DNA from: JBGLNJ01 sp041300525
GTDB lineage: Bacteria > Chloroflexota > Anaerolineae > Fen-1058
Reading direction: 5' to 3'
Length of the DNA: 64,000 nucleotides
Assembly: GCA_041300525.1 (NCBI GenBank)
Contig: JBGLNJ010000001.1
Span: 434,001 to 498,000, forward strand
Both the position numbers and the translations under genes were made by a program. Shown here piece by piece: positions 49,588 through 59,900 of the stretch. The stretch's first letter is position 1, and each line of letters starts with the position of its first letter. A model generated the notes under the pieces. That model searched no databases. It had not been told where the DNA came from and saw only the letters and a program-made list of their open reading frames with translations.

Positions 49588-49871
49588 AGTTCCCTCTTCT
49601 CACCACGAATATACAACTCGTTGCCCAACTTGAAACCGACCGCCCGTACCTCTACAACATGTTCTTCGATACTGTAGAAAACCCGATATCTACCCACCCT
49701 CAATTCCCAGTCCGATATATCATTTGGCTCCAGGCATTTCCGGTTGAGCGTCTCTACGGTCGGTTCAAAGCGTAACTGATCCTCTATGCCATCCAAGACA
49801 ATTTTCTGCTCGAATTTCCGCAAAACCTTGAGGTCCCGGCGGGCACTCTGCGTCAATTCGATCTCAAACAT
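49584..49871 (-). CDS. RelE/ParE-family toxin
   Basis: The 95-residue protein has the RelE/ParE fold: E-L-T-Q-S-A-R-R-D-L-K-V-L, a mid helix, then W-E-L-R-V-G-R-Y-R-V-F-Y-S-I near 55-68 and a last strand with V-E-V-R-A-V-G-F-K. RelE-type toxins cleave mRNA on the ribosome; ParE types poison gyrase, and the motif does not decide. It overlaps the antitoxin downstream and the NTase remnant upstream. The pair lies inside the nuo cluster. Confidence 0.85.
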   Translation of the reverse strand: MFEIELTQSARRDLKVLRKFEQKIVLDGIEDQLRFEPTVETLNRKCLEPNDISDWELRVGRYRVFYSIEEHVVEVRAVGFKLGNELYIRGEKREL

Positions 49872-50082
49872 TGTTTTCTACTATCACAGGACTGCCGAGC
49901 TTACCGAGTTGCGAAAATCGCCGCGCCTCGTCCACTTTCCCTTCCTGCGTTGTTTGCCATAGACGTCGGTACTCGCCGTGCACACTTGCATCAAGCTTCT
50001 CGGAAAATTCAACCGGCAGTTCCAGTATCCGAATAAGGTCTTGCACATCTGCCAAGTCGCGCAGGCGATGCGACGCGCTCAT
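49864..50082 (-). CDS. C-terminal remnant of a nucleotidyltransferase-like protein
   Basis: Seventy-two residues begin R-L-R-D-L-A-D-V-Q-D-L-I near residue 6 and continue L-P-V-E-F-S-E-K-L-D-A and E-Y-R-R-L-W. This L-R-D-L-A-D-V-Q motif is the end of a family of about 200-residue nucleotidyltransferase-fold proteins. The front part is missing and replaced by the end of nuoM. The 8-base overlap with the toxin gene suggests it once formed one unit with it. Confidence 0.6.
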   Translation of the reverse strand: MSASHRLRDLADVQDLIRILELPVEFSEKLDASVHGEYRRLWQTTQEGKVDEARRFSQLGKLGSPVIVENNV

Positions 50083-50093
50083 CCCCGACGCCC

Positions 50094-51395
50094 CTACCCC
50101 CCAAACAACCGTCCAACCGTCGCGTTGATGACCTGCACGATCCACATCGGGTACACGCCGATTACGAGCATCAATATCATGAGCGGCGACAGCGCCACCG
50201 CCTCGCGAAAACTCATCTCCGGCAGTTTGGCCCAGCGCGGGTTCTGCGGCCCGAACAAGGTCTTGAGCAGCATCCACAAAATGTAACCGCCGGTCAAGAG
50301 CAGGCCGAACATCGAAATCGCCATGAACAGCGTAAAGATCGGCCACGCGCCTCGCACGACCATGAACTCGCCGACGAACCCGTTCAGCCCCGGCAGCCCC
50401 AGGCCCGCAAAGGCGCAAAACATCAGGATCGCCGCATAAACCGGCACGGCCACCGAGATGCCATTCAATTCGTTCAGGTCGCGCGTGTGCGTCCGTTCAT
50501 AGACCACACCCACCAGCGCGAACAGCGCCGCCGAGCTGAGGCCGTGGTTGAACATTTGCAGCACCGCGCCGCTGGCCGCAATCTGCGCGTCATTTTTGAA
50601 CGCGGGATTGCCCATCGCATAAGCCGCCGCCGCGATGCCCATCGCCACAAAGCCCATGTGGTTGACGGACGAATAGGCCACCAGTTTCTTGAAATCCGTC
50701 TGGCCCAGGGCCGCCAACGCGCCAAAGACAATCGCCAACATTCCCAGCAGCGCGAGCACCCACGCGAACTTGGCCGCCGCATCGGGGAACATGGGCAAAA
50801 CCAGCCGCAGGTAACCATACGCGCCCAGCTTGAGCAGCACGCCCGCCAGTACCATCGAGCCGGCGGTGGGCGCTTCGGTGTGCGCATCGGGCAGCCACGT
50901 GTGAAACGGCCAAATGGGAATCTTGATCGCAAACGCCAGCGCAAAGGCAAAGAACGCAATCGAGCGCAAGAGCGGCAAGTTTTCCGGCCTGACGAACTTG
51001 AGCGCATAGCCGGCCGAGAATGGCAACATTCCCGGCGTCGTCAGTGTGACGATGTCATACGTGCCGGTCGCCACCCAGATGCACTGGATCGTCAGGAGCA
51101 TCCCCAGGCTGCCGGCCATGGTGTAGATAAAGAACTTGAACGAAGCATAGTCGCGGTTCTTGCCGCCCCATTGGTTGATGAGGAAATACATCGGCACCAG
51201 GCCGATCTCCCAGAACACAAAGAACACGATCAGGTCGAGCGCCACGAACACGCCCAACATTCCCGTTTCCAACATCAAGAACAAGATCAGGTACGCGCGC
51301 ACGCGCTCGTTGATGCTGAACGAGATGAGCAGCTCTTCCACAATCTCCAGGAACGAGCGCCGCATGTCCTTGCCCGTGATCTTGGCCGTGCTCAA
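50094..51395 (-). CDS. Second NuoM-like subunit, 5' truncated with foreign start
   Basis: The protein contains the NuoM core (T-G-M-L-G-V-F near 43, F-F-V-F-W-E-I-G-L-V-P-M-Y near 57, P-F-H-T-W-L-P-D-A-H-T-E-A-P-T near 164 and K-L-V-A-Y-S-S-V-N-H-M-G near 240). About 110 residues with the first helices are missing. The first 23 residues (S-T-A-K-I-T-G-K-D-M-R-R) are hydrophilic and unlike any NuoM. It opens directly after a stop codon at a TTG, so a break at 51325-51395 is implied. The product would lack one end of the subunit. Confidence 0.88.
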   Translation of the reverse strand: MSTAKITGKDMRRSFLEIVEELLISFSINERVRAYLILFLMLETGMLGVFVALDLIVFFVFWEIGLVPMYFLINQWGGKNRDYASFKFFIYTMAGSLGMLLTIQCIWVATGTYDIVTLTTPGMLPFSAGYALKFVRPENLPLLRSIAFFAFALAFAIKIPIWPFHTWLPDAHTEAPTAGSMVLAGVLLKLGAYGYLRLVLPMFPDAAAKFAWVLALLGMLAIVFGALAALGQTDFKKLVAYSSVNHMGFVAMGIAAAAYAMGNPAFKNDAQIAASGAVLQMFNHGLSSAALFALVGVVYERTHTRDLNELNGISVAVPVYAAILMFCAFAGLGLPGLNGFVGEFMVVRGAWPIFTLFMAISMFGLLLTGGYILWMLLKTLFGPQNPRWAKLPEMSFREAVALSPLMILMLVIGVYPMWIVQVINATVGRLFGG

Positions 51396-51676
51396 GTACT
51401 CTCACAGTTGACGCAAGATAATTCCAAGGCTACCCAGACCGCCTACACCCGCCGCCAATTATAGAGTATGCGACGGCAAACGCCAAACTACATTCCTTCT
51501 TGCCTTGCGCCCCCGCTTCCACTCGGGCAAGTTTTCGCCTTGCATCATCTGCCGCAAATCCAAGAGAGGCGTTTTGATTTTTCGGAGACAACTCGTGGGG
51601 TTCAAGTGGTCGGACGCGCAGCGCAAATCCGCCCGCCCCGACGGTGTGGCGCACGATACACAAGCGGCAAGTCGCC

Positions 51677-53326
51677 TTATCTCAATATCGCCCCGCGATT
51701 AGCCTGTTCCACCCCACGGCGATACAGATCGAGAAAACCGCCCGTCACCGCCGGGGGACGCGGCCGCCATTCGGCCAACCGCCGCGCAATTTCCTCGTCG
51801 GGCGCCCCGATCGTCAGGCGGCGGCCGGGAATATCAATCTCGATCAGATCGCCTTCGCGCACCGCCGCAATCGGCCCGCCGATAAAAGCCTCCGGGCAGA
51901 CGTGACCGATACATGGCCCGCGCGTGGCCCCCGAATAACGCCCGTCGGTGATCATCGCCACCGACTCACCCAATCCCATGCCGATCAGCATGGCGGCGGG
52001 GATAGACAGCTCGCGCATGCCCGGCCCGCCGCGCGGGCCTTCGTTGCGGATCACCAAAACGTCACCGGGTTGAACCGCGCGCGCCATGAGCGAATCACGC
52101 ACCTCCTCTTCCGATTCAAAGACGCGCGCCGGCCCAACGTGCCGCAGCATGGACGGGGCGACGGCGCTTTGCTTGACCACAGCGCCATCGGGCGCCAGGT
52201 TGCCGCGCAGCACGGCGATGCCGCCTTCAGGGGACAGCGGCGCGTCGAGGGGATGCAGCACGTCATCACGCAAGACACGCGCCTGCGCGGCGATCTGCCC
52301 GATCGTGCGGCCATCAACGCTCGGGGCGTCCAATGCCAACAGCGGCGAGAGGATGTTCAACACTGCCGACACGCCGCCTGCCGAATAAAGATCAACCACC
52401 GTGTACTTGCTGGCCGGCGCGAATTTGGCGATCAAGGGCGTCTGGCGACCGAGATGGTCGAACGTGTCGGGCGTGATGTCCAGCCCGACCTGGCTGGCAA
52501 TCGCCGGAAGATGCAGCGTGGCGTTCGTTGATCCACCCACCGCCAGGCACACTCGCACCGCGTTTTCCAGGCTGGCCTGCGAGAGCATCTGGCCCGCTCG
52601 CACGCCCTCGCGCACCAGCTCGACTGCGCGCCGCCCGCTCGCGCGACACAACTCGCGGCGCGCCGGATCGAGCGCGGGCAAAGTGGCGCAGCCCGGCAGC
52701 GAAAGCCCCAGCGCCTCGACGACACAGTTCATCGTGTTGGCCGTGCCCATAAAGCTGCATGCGCCCGGTCCGCCGCAAGCCTTGCACTCAATGTCGTAAA
52801 ATTCCTCTTCAGTAATCCGCCCGGCTTTGTAGCGGCCCATGGCTTCCTTGACATCGCTCAAGATGATTTGCCGGTCCCCGACATGACCGGGCAGCATCGG
52901 CCCGCCGGTCACAAAGATCGTCGGCAGATTGAGGCGCGCGGCCGCCATGAGCATCCCCGGCACGATCTTGTCGCACGAGCACAGCATCACCAGGCCGTCG
53001 AAACGATTCGCGCCGGCCATCAACTCGACCGAGGCTGCGATCACATCGCGCAGCGGGAGGATATAGTGCATGCCCCGACCCTGGGCAATGCCGTCGCACG
53101 GGGCGACCGTATTGAACTCGGCCGGAGCGCCGCCCGCCTCGCGCACGCCTTCCTTCACCCATTCCGCCAGCGTCCGCAGGTGAAAATGCCCCGGATCAAC
53201 CTCGCTCCACGAATTGACGATCCCGATCAACGGCTTTTCAAAGTCGGCCTCCGCAAAGCCCATGGCCCGGTATAACGCGCGCGGGTAAGCGCCCGCCACT
53301 CCTTCGAATACGCCTCGGCCTTTCAT
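51677..53326 (-). CDS. IlvD/Edd-family dehydratase (dihydroxyacid or sugar-acid)
   Basis: These enzymes remove water from 2,3-dihydroxyacids or sugar acids through an iron-sulfur cluster. The cluster cysteines lie in M-L-C-S-C-D-K near 112 and C-G-G-P-G-A-C-S-F-M-G near 185. N-T-M, I-L-P and D-G-R-Y-S-G-A-T-R-G-P near 475 complete the family. Length 549 is typical. Either branched-chain biosynthesis or sugar-acid catabolism is possible; nearby Gfo/Idh and ThDP enzymes favour the latter slightly. GGGAGGTGACATTCG precedes the ATG. The 281 bases between it and nuoM show nothing I can support. Confidence 0.9.
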   Translation of the reverse strand: MKGRGVFEGVAGAYPRALYRAMGFAEADFEKPLIGIVNSWSEVDPGHFHLRTLAEWVKEGVREAGGAPAEFNTVAPCDGIAQGRGMHYILPLRDVIAASVELMAGANRFDGLVMLCSCDKIVPGMLMAAARLNLPTIFVTGGPMLPGHVGDRQIILSDVKEAMGRYKAGRITEEEFYDIECKACGGPGACSFMGTANTMNCVVEALGLSLPGCATLPALDPARRELCRASGRRAVELVREGVRAGQMLSQASLENAVRVCLAVGGSTNATLHLPAIASQVGLDITPDTFDHLGRQTPLIAKFAPASKYTVVDLYSAGGVSAVLNILSPLLALDAPSVDGRTIGQIAAQARVLRDDVLHPLDAPLSPEGGIAVLRGNLAPDGAVVKQSAVAPSMLRHVGPARVFESEEEVRDSLMARAVQPGDVLVIRNEGPRGGPGMRELSIPAAMLIGMGLGESVAMITDGRYSGATRGPCIGHVCPEAFIGGPIAAVREGDLIEIDIPGRRLTIGAPDEEIARRLAEWRPRPPAVTGGFLDLYRRGVEQANRGAILR

Positions 53327-53431
53327 CGAATGTCACCTCCCATTTTTGAGAGCAAAGCGCCGACCGCCAACCGCAGAAAAAGCCTCGGCGGCCAGCGTCG
53401 GCGGTCAGTTGGAGAACAGCCTTTGAACTCG

Positions 53432-53714
53432 TCAGGTCTTGAGATTGTTCTCGTGTTCTTGCGCCAGCTTTTTAAAGGCCCGGGCAACCTCGGCGACCGC
53501 TCGGCTGAGCTCGCGCCGAAGCCGAAATGCGCCCGGCCATGTCCGCATAAAAGCGGCGAGCGGTCTCTTCGATGGCGCGTGCCACCCCCGACCCGTTGGC
53601 TGTCCAGTCTACAGCATAATCTTCAGACCGCAAGCCCACCATCGGCTCCAGGATCATTTCCATCGCCCGCTGCCGCCTCACGATATTATCGGGCGCACGC
53701 TTGCTCGAACTCAT
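53432..53714 (-). pseudogene. Small frameshifted gene of unknown function
   Basis: A minus-strand frame beginning M-S-S-S-K-R-A-P at 53714 is coding-like down to R-F-Y-A-D-M-A-G-R near 53530; from there the adjacent frame continues with a regular amphipathic helix (R-R-E-L-S-R-A-V-A-E-V-A-R) to a stop at 53432. A one-base shift in the region 53520-53545 would join them into a protein of about 95 residues. No family is recognised. Confidence 0.4.
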
Positions 53715-53788
53715 CGCCGATTTATTGATAATACAGCCAACCTGTTGTACAATCATCAACGTACACGCGAGAAATAAGGGGAGATTCA

Positions 53789-53914
53789 TTGGCAGAGATT
53801 CAATCGCTGGCTCGGGGCATCAGAATTCCAGAAATACTTGCGGCCGCTGAAGATGGCACCGACACAGCCAAACTCGCTGAGCAACTATGCGGCGCGAAGC
53901 GTGCCGCGCTATGA
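53789..53914 (+). pseudogene. N-terminal remnant of an IclR-type regulator
   Basis: A TTG after AAGGGGAGATTCA opens 41 codons ending in TGA: I-Q-S-L-A-R-G-I-R-I-P-E-I-L-A-A-A-E and T-A-K-L-A-E-Q-L, which is the first half of an IclR winged helix (compare V-Q-S-L-x-R-x-L-x-I-L-E-x-L-A). The rest of the regulator is gone. It lies directly before the Gfo/Idh gene, which it may once have controlled. Confidence 0.5.
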
Positions 53915-53954
53915 TTATCGCGACAACCACATCATCTTTCACACAAGGAGGTTT

Positions 53955-55016
53955 ATGGACAAGCTAAGAGTTGGGTTTATCGGCGCCGGGCGCATCTCGG
54001 ATTTGCACGCCATTGAATACCTCTCCAACGAACGGGCCGAGATCGTGGCCGTGTGCGACGTGGATGCCAACATCGCCCAGACCAGGGGACGAGCCTGGCG
54101 GGTCCCCGACGAGCACATTTTTACAAACTACCATGACTTGCTCGCTTTGCCGGACGTTGACCTGGTCGAGATTCTTTTGCCGCATCACCTGCACTTTCAG
54201 GCGACCGTGGATGCAGCGGCAGCGGGCAAGCACATCTCTTTGCAAAAGCCGATGGCCCTCAGCGTGGCCGAGGCCGACCAAATGATCGCCGTCGCGCACA
54301 AGGCCGGCGTGATTTTCAAAGTCTTTGAGAATTTCATTTTTTACCCGCCGGTTCAGCGCGCCAAGGCGCTCATCGAAGCGGGCGAGATCGGCGATCCGCT
54401 CACGATTCGCATCAAGAGCAACTCGGGCACCAGCCCCAATACCTGGGACATCCCTAACGCCGCCTGGGCCTGGCGCTTCAATTCCGGCCAATGTGGCGGC
54501 GGGCCGCTCGTCTTTGACGATGGGCATCACAAGTTTTCGCTGGCCTGGTTCTTTATGGGGTTGGCCGAACAAGTGCACGCCTGGATCGGCGCGACCGACA
54601 TCGGCCACGGCTTGTTACTGGACACGCCCGCCATCGTCTCCTGGAAGTTCCCCGGCAACCGCTATGGCTCACTGGAAGTCGTCAATTCCCCAGAGTTGGT
54701 TCTGGATACCCACCACTACGCCCAGGACGACCGGATCGAAATCACCGGAACCAAAGGCGTGCTCTGGATCACGCGCGGGCACGGCAAGATGATGGATGTA
54801 CCGCCAGTCATTCTCTATCGGGATCGGCAAACCCTTACCTTTTCTGATATGCCCGTCGGCTGGGAGCACAGCTTTATCAATTCGACTCGGCATTTTATCA
54901 ACGCCTACTTTAAGGGTGAGCCGCCCAGCTTGACGGCTGAACAGGGGCGCGAGATTCTGCGGTTTGCTTTGGCAGCCCAGGAATCGGCGCGTACAGGCCA
55001 AGCCGTTACGTTGTGA
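53955..55016 (+). CDS. Gfo/Idh/MocA-family oxidoreductase
   Basis: An NAD(P)-dependent dehydrogenase for sugars or inositols, 353 residues. The Rossmann motif is V-G-F-I-G-A-G-R-I near residue 6, the catalytic lysine lies in L-Q-K-P-M-A-L-S near 101, and the C-terminal beta domain includes F-D-D-G-H-H-K-F near 190, where a histidine is the usual proton donor. ACAAGGAGGTTT precedes ATG 53955. It is followed within 40 bases by a ThDP enzyme, so the two form an operon for an unidentified polyol or sugar. Confidence 0.9.
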   Translation: MDKLRVGFIGAGRISDLHAIEYLSNERAEIVAVCDVDANIAQTRGRAWRVPDEHIFTNYHDLLALPDVDLVEILLPHHLHFQATVDAAAAGKHISLQKPMALSVAEADQMIAVAHKAGVIFKVFENFIFYPPVQRAKALIEAGEIGDPLTIRIKSNSGTSPNTWDIPNAAWAWRFNSGQCGGGPLVFDDGHHKFSLAWFFMGLAEQVHAWIGATDIGHGLLLDTPAIVSWKFPGNRYGSLEVVNSPELVLDTHHYAQDDRIEITGTKGVLWITRGHGKMMDVPPVILYRDRQTLTFSDMPVGWEHSFINSTRHFINAYFKGEPPSLTAEQGREILRFALAAQESARTGQAVTL

Positions 55017-55053
55017 GCCGCGACAGATCGAAACATCACGTAAAGAGGATGAC

Positions 55054-56856
55054 ATGAGACTGACAGGCGCTGAGATCGTCGTCGAGATGCTCATTCGTGA
55101 GCAAATCCCCTATGCGATTGGCATCGGCGGCCATGGGAATCTGGGCCTGGTGGATGCCCTCCGCCGCAACCGAGACCGGATCCGCGTGATCATGCCGCGC
55201 CACGAGCAGGCGGCGGTACATATCGCCGACGGCTATTGCCGCGTCAAAGGCGAACCGTTGGCAGTGTTCACCTCGATCGGCGCGGGCGCTTCCAACACCG
55301 CCATCGGCCTGGCGACGGCCTACGTGGACTCGATCCCCCTACTCCTGTTGATCGGTGAGACGCACACCTATATGCGCGGCGTGGGCGTCTTGCAAGAGAT
55401 CGAGCGCCAGCATTGGTCGGATATGCCGCGCATGTTGTACCCCTCGGTCAAGCGGGCCTGGCGCATTGACAGCGCCGGCCAACTGCCGCGCGCAATCGGC
55501 CAGGCGTTCAACGCGATGCGCACCGGGCGGCCCGGCCCTGCGCTGGTTGACCTGCCGATGAACGTGCAGGCCGATACGGTGGATTTGCCCGAGCTGCCCG
55601 AGCCTCGGTCGCGCCGTCCCCACGACCGGCCCGCCGGCGACCCGCAAGCCATTCGGCGCGCGGCAGAAGCGTTGATCGGCGCCAAGCGTCCGGTGATCGT
55701 GGCGGGCGGAGGCGTATCCCTCTCTGGCGCAGAAGCCGAGTTGCTCCAATTGGCCGAACACCTGGGCATTTGTGTGGTCAGCACCATGCAAGGCAAAGGG
55801 GTCTTTCCAGAGGATCATCTCCTGTATGCCTGGCACATGGGGGCCAACGCCACGACCTGCGGCAATCACATGACCGTCAACGCGGATGTGCTGCTGGCTG
55901 TGGGCGTGCGCTTTGCCGACAAGGCCGCTTGCTCTTATCGCCCTGGCGCTTCGTTCAGCATCCCCCCGACCCGGCTGATCCACGCGGACATCGATCCGTT
56001 CGAGATCGGCAAGAACTATTCGGTGGAAGTGGGCATTGTGGGTGATGCCAAAGCGGTCTTGGGCAGTCTGGCTGAAGCGGTCAAGGCTCTGACTCCGGTG
56101 CAGGATTGGAAGGACTCGGCGTACACGAGCGAAATCGCCGAGCAAGTGGCGCTCTGGTGGGAACACAACCGCGAGTTGCGCGAATCGGATCATGCGCCCG
56201 TCACGATGGGACGGGCGATTGCCGAGGTGCGCAAGGTCTTGCCGCCGGAGGGGATTGTGTTGACCTCGTCGGGGAATGTGCAAGCTCAAGTCTTTCAGGA
56301 AATGCCGTTCACCCGGTCGCACACCTATCTTGCGGCGGGCGGGTTCAGCACGATGGGGTGGTCTTTTCCGGCGGCGATGGGGGCCAAGCTCGCAGCGCCT
56401 AACGCGCCTGTCGTGGCGATGGTGGGCGATGGCGATTTTCTGATGACGTTTCAAGAGATCGCGACCGCCGTACAATACAACATCCCGGTCGTCGCCATAG
56501 TGCTCAACAACCAGGGCTGGCAGGCGATCCGCGACTTGCAGACCATCGCCTATGGCGAAGCCTCCGTTTACGCCACCATGTTCGAGCGCGACGGCCAGCC
56601 GCTCACCCCGCACATCGCCGACGCCGCTCGCGCTTTCGGCGCTCATGCAGTGCGCATCAGCCGCCCGGACGAGGTTGCGCCTGCGCTGCGGGAAGCGTTG
56701 GCCCTGGGACGCCCCGCCGTCATCGAGGTCATGGTTGACATGGGGTTTGGCACATCGGGCGGGCTGGCTCCGGGCTGGTGGGACGTGCCCATACCGGGGT
56801 ACCTGGAAGAGCGCTGCCAGACCTATGAACGAGAAAGAAGCCAAGAGCGCGTCTGA
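55054..56856 (+). CDS. Thiamine-diphosphate-dependent enzyme (acetolactate-synthase-like)
   Basis: A 600-residue protein of the acetolactate synthase/IolD superfamily. The catalytic glutamate is E51 in P-R-H-E-Q-A-A; the central domain has V-I-V-A-G-G-G-V near 215; the ThDP motif is G-D-G-D-F-L with its partner N-N-Q-G-W about 26 residues on. Residues near the substrate pocket (G-G-F-S-T-M-G-W-S-F-P) are as in the superfamily, but the substrate is unknown. AAAGAGGATGAC precedes the ATG. Pairing with an oxidoreductase suggests catabolism over valine synthesis. Confidence 0.88.
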   Translation: MRLTGAEIVVEMLIREQIPYAIGIGGHGNLGLVDALRRNRDRIRVIMPRHEQAAVHIADGYCRVKGEPLAVFTSIGAGASNTAIGLATAYVDSIPLLLLIGETHTYMRGVGVLQEIERQHWSDMPRMLYPSVKRAWRIDSAGQLPRAIGQAFNAMRTGRPGPALVDLPMNVQADTVDLPELPEPRSRRPHDRPAGDPQAIRRAAEALIGAKRPVIVAGGGVSLSGAEAELLQLAEHLGICVVSTMQGKGVFPEDHLLYAWHMGANATTCGNHMTVNADVLLAVGVRFADKAACSYRPGASFSIPPTRLIHADIDPFEIGKNYSVEVGIVGDAKAVLGSLAEAVKALTPVQDWKDSAYTSEIAEQVALWWEHNRELRESDHAPVTMGRAIAEVRKVLPPEGIVLTSSGNVQAQVFQEMPFTRSHTYLAAGGFSTMGWSFPAAMGAKLAAPNAPVVAMVGDGDFLMTFQEIATAVQYNIPVVAIVLNNQGWQAIRDLQTIAYGEASVYATMFERDGQPLTPHIADAARAFGAHAVRISRPDEVAPALREALALGRPAVIEVMVDMGFGTSGGLAPGWWDVPIPGYLEERCQTYERERSQERV

Positions 56857-56924
56857 GAGCCTGTCAACAGTGGGCGGCCTCCCCATTCGTTTATTGGGGG
56901 GTTGTTCGAGGTCATGCGTCCATA

Positions 56925-59900
56925 CTATGCTTTGCGCAGTTGCGCCTCAATCGCCCCGACCAACTCCTTCAGACTCACTGGTTTGCTCAAATACTCGTTC
57001 GCGCCGGCTTCCATGCATCGCTGGCGGTCGCCGGACATTGCAATCGCCGTCAGCGCGATGATAGGGATCTGGGCCACGCGCGGGTCCGGCTCAGCCCGAA
57101 TGTGGCGGATCGCCTCCAGCCCGTTCACCCCCGGCATCTGGATATCCATCAAGACCACGTCAGGCCGGTCTTCTTTGGCGCGTTGAATGACCTCGTGTCC
57201 ATTACGGGCGACGATAACACGATAGCCCTTTGCCGATAGGTAATCTGACATGGCGGTGAGATTGGTTTCACTATCCTCCGCAAGCAAGACCAGGTGACCA
57301 GGTGACACGGTGACAAGGGGACTTGTTTCTCCCTCTCCTTGTCTCTTGGTCTCCTGGTCTCCTTGCCCACCAACTTTTCTCCACGGAAGTGAAACTGTAA
57401 ACCGGCTGCCCTGGCCCACTTCACTTTCGACCGACACGCTGCCGCCGTGCAACTCGGCCAGGCGCTTTACCAACGATAAACCCAAGCCTGTACCCGAGTA
57501 TTGCCGCGACAGGCTGCTATCCAATTGCACAAAGGGCTGGAACAACCGCCCGATATTTTCCCGTGTGATGCCGATGCCGATATCCCACACGATAAAGTGA
57601 ACCATTTGCCGCTCCGCATCGCCCAGCACATTCAAGCCGACCTCCCCGCCTTCCGGGGTGAACTTGACCGCGTTGCTCAACAAGTTGACCAGGATTTGCT
57701 TCAGGCGGCGCTCGTCGGCCTGCATCGTCGAGACCTGGCTATCCAAAATTGAGGAAACCTTGAGATGCTTCTTGTGAGCCGCCTCTTTGATGAATTGCAG
57801 GCTAGCCTGACAGACCGACTCGACCACGACCCGACTGATCTGCAACTCCACTTTGCCGGCCTCGACCTTGGACAAGTCAAGAATATCATTGATGAGCGCG
57901 AGCAAGTGATGACCGCTCTCCTCGATGGTATGCAGATACCGGAGTTGTTTTTCATTGAGCGGCCCAAAGATCTGCTCTTGCAGCGCTTCGGACATGCCCA
58001 GGATGGCATTGAGCGGCGTGCGCAGCTCGTGGCTCATGCCAGCCAGGAATTCGTCTTTAGCACGGGCGGCTTTGTGCAATTCGGCGTTGACGATGTTTAA
58101 CTCGGCAGTGCGCTCTTCAACCCGCCGGGCCAGCGAGGCGCGTTCTTCTTCCAGCGCCGCGTCCAGGCGGGCCTTTTCAAAGATGGTCGCCAGTTGACCC
58201 GCCAGCGTCGCCAGCAGACGCAGATCGTCTCCAGAGAAGGCGTTCAAACGAGGGCTTTCTACGTTGACCACGCCGATGACGCGGCTATAGCCGCGCTCGC
58301 CCGCCACCAGCGGCGCGACCATTTCCGAGGCAGCGCCCGGCATGCCGACAACGTAGCGTGGGTCGGCGGTCACGTCTCCCACACGCACCGGCTGCCGCTC
58401 CCGCGCCACCCAGCCCGTAATGCCCTGGTTCAAGGGGATGCGCAGGTTGGCAATGATTTCCGCCGACATGCCACGAGCAGAAGGGTGCAGGCGAAGCGAT
58501 TGATCTGCCTCGTCCACAAACAAAAAGCTAACGTTCACGTCCTGCCACAACTCGATCAGAGAATCCGTGGCGCGCGCGACAGTTTCGTCAAAAGGTCGCC
58601 CGGCCGCGCCGATGAGGGCGACGTAGGACACAACGGCCAGTTCGTCCAGATGGCGGCGCGTCTCTCCAAACAGGCGAGCGTTTTCCAACGCAATCGCCAC
58701 CTGGTCGGTCAGTGCCTGCAACAGACCCAGGTCAACATTCCGGAAAGCGCCTATTTCAGGACTTTGCAGGTCGAGGTTGCCCATCACCTGACCGCCTCGC
58801 AGGATGGGCACGGCCAGTTCCGCGCGTGTGTCCGGCACGAGCGGGAAATAGTTCGGGTCGGCTTGCACATCGTCCACACAGACGATTTGCCGGCTGTGAT
58901 AGGCGCGGCCGTTCACACCATGATCCAGTGGCAGCCGTGCAGCGCGCGCCTGCTCGGCCAGTTCCGGAGAGTAACCGCGCAGCGAGCGTCGTTCAAAGCA
59001 GCCCAAGTCAGGCAGGGCTACCAGCGCCGAGCCGTGGGTGGCGCATGTGGCGCGCATGGCTTCGTCGGTCAGCCGGTCGAGGATGGCCCCGGCGTCCAAC
59101 GTAGAGTTGATAGCCTGGCCAATGCGGTACAGCATCTCTAGTCGTTGCCGCCCGGCATGTTCGGCCTCGAATAGCCGCGTGTTCTCCAACGCGACCGCGG
59201 CTTGATTGGCAAAGAGCGCCAGTAATTGTTCGTCCTGCGGTGTAAAGGCATTCGTGCGCGTGCCGAGCACAGCCAGGACGCCGAGCAACTGTGCCTCATG
59301 CTCGACCGGCGCCCACAACCCGGAGCGAATTTCGGGATCAATGGTCACCCAGTTTGGAAGGGCAGATACATCCGGCACATAAAGCGGCGTCCGATTTTGG
59401 CTGACCTGGCCCACTACGCCGCGCTCGTCGCCCACGCGGAAACTGAGGCCGCGCAGCGCGTCTGGAGCCGCATCCGGGTAGCCGATGCCCAGTTCGAACC
59501 GCACTTGATTGTGCGCCGCATCGTAGCGAAAGAATTCGGCGTGGTCGGCGCGCAACGCTTTCATCGCAATCTTGAACAGCGTCTCTAACTGCGCGCGCGG
59601 ATCGAGTTCGCGGTTGAGGGCCAGCCCGGCATCGTATAGCAACCCGAACTGTTCCGCGCGGGCGCGTGTCTCTTCGAAGAGACGAACCTTGTCGAGCGCG
59701 ATGGCGGCCTGTCCCGCCAGCAAGCTGAGCACTTGAAGCTCGTCGGCGCTCCAAGTGTGCGGCGCGGTGTCAAAGACGGCCAGCATGCCCAATAATCGCT
59801 CTCCTGCGGTGAGTGGCGCAATAGCGTAAGCCCGGATGTCTTCGCGGGCACGGAATTCGGGCATGTAGGGAGGGTCGGCCGAAATGTCATCTCTTGCAAC

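Noticed and set aside
49864..50418. 184-codon minus-strand frame as a full protein
   Set aside because: Only its last 72 codons look like protein; the first part is an alternate reading of the end of nuoM.
55339..56886. 515-codon minus-strand frame opposite the ThDP enzyme
   Set aside because: Antisense artefact of a conserved gene on the plus strand.
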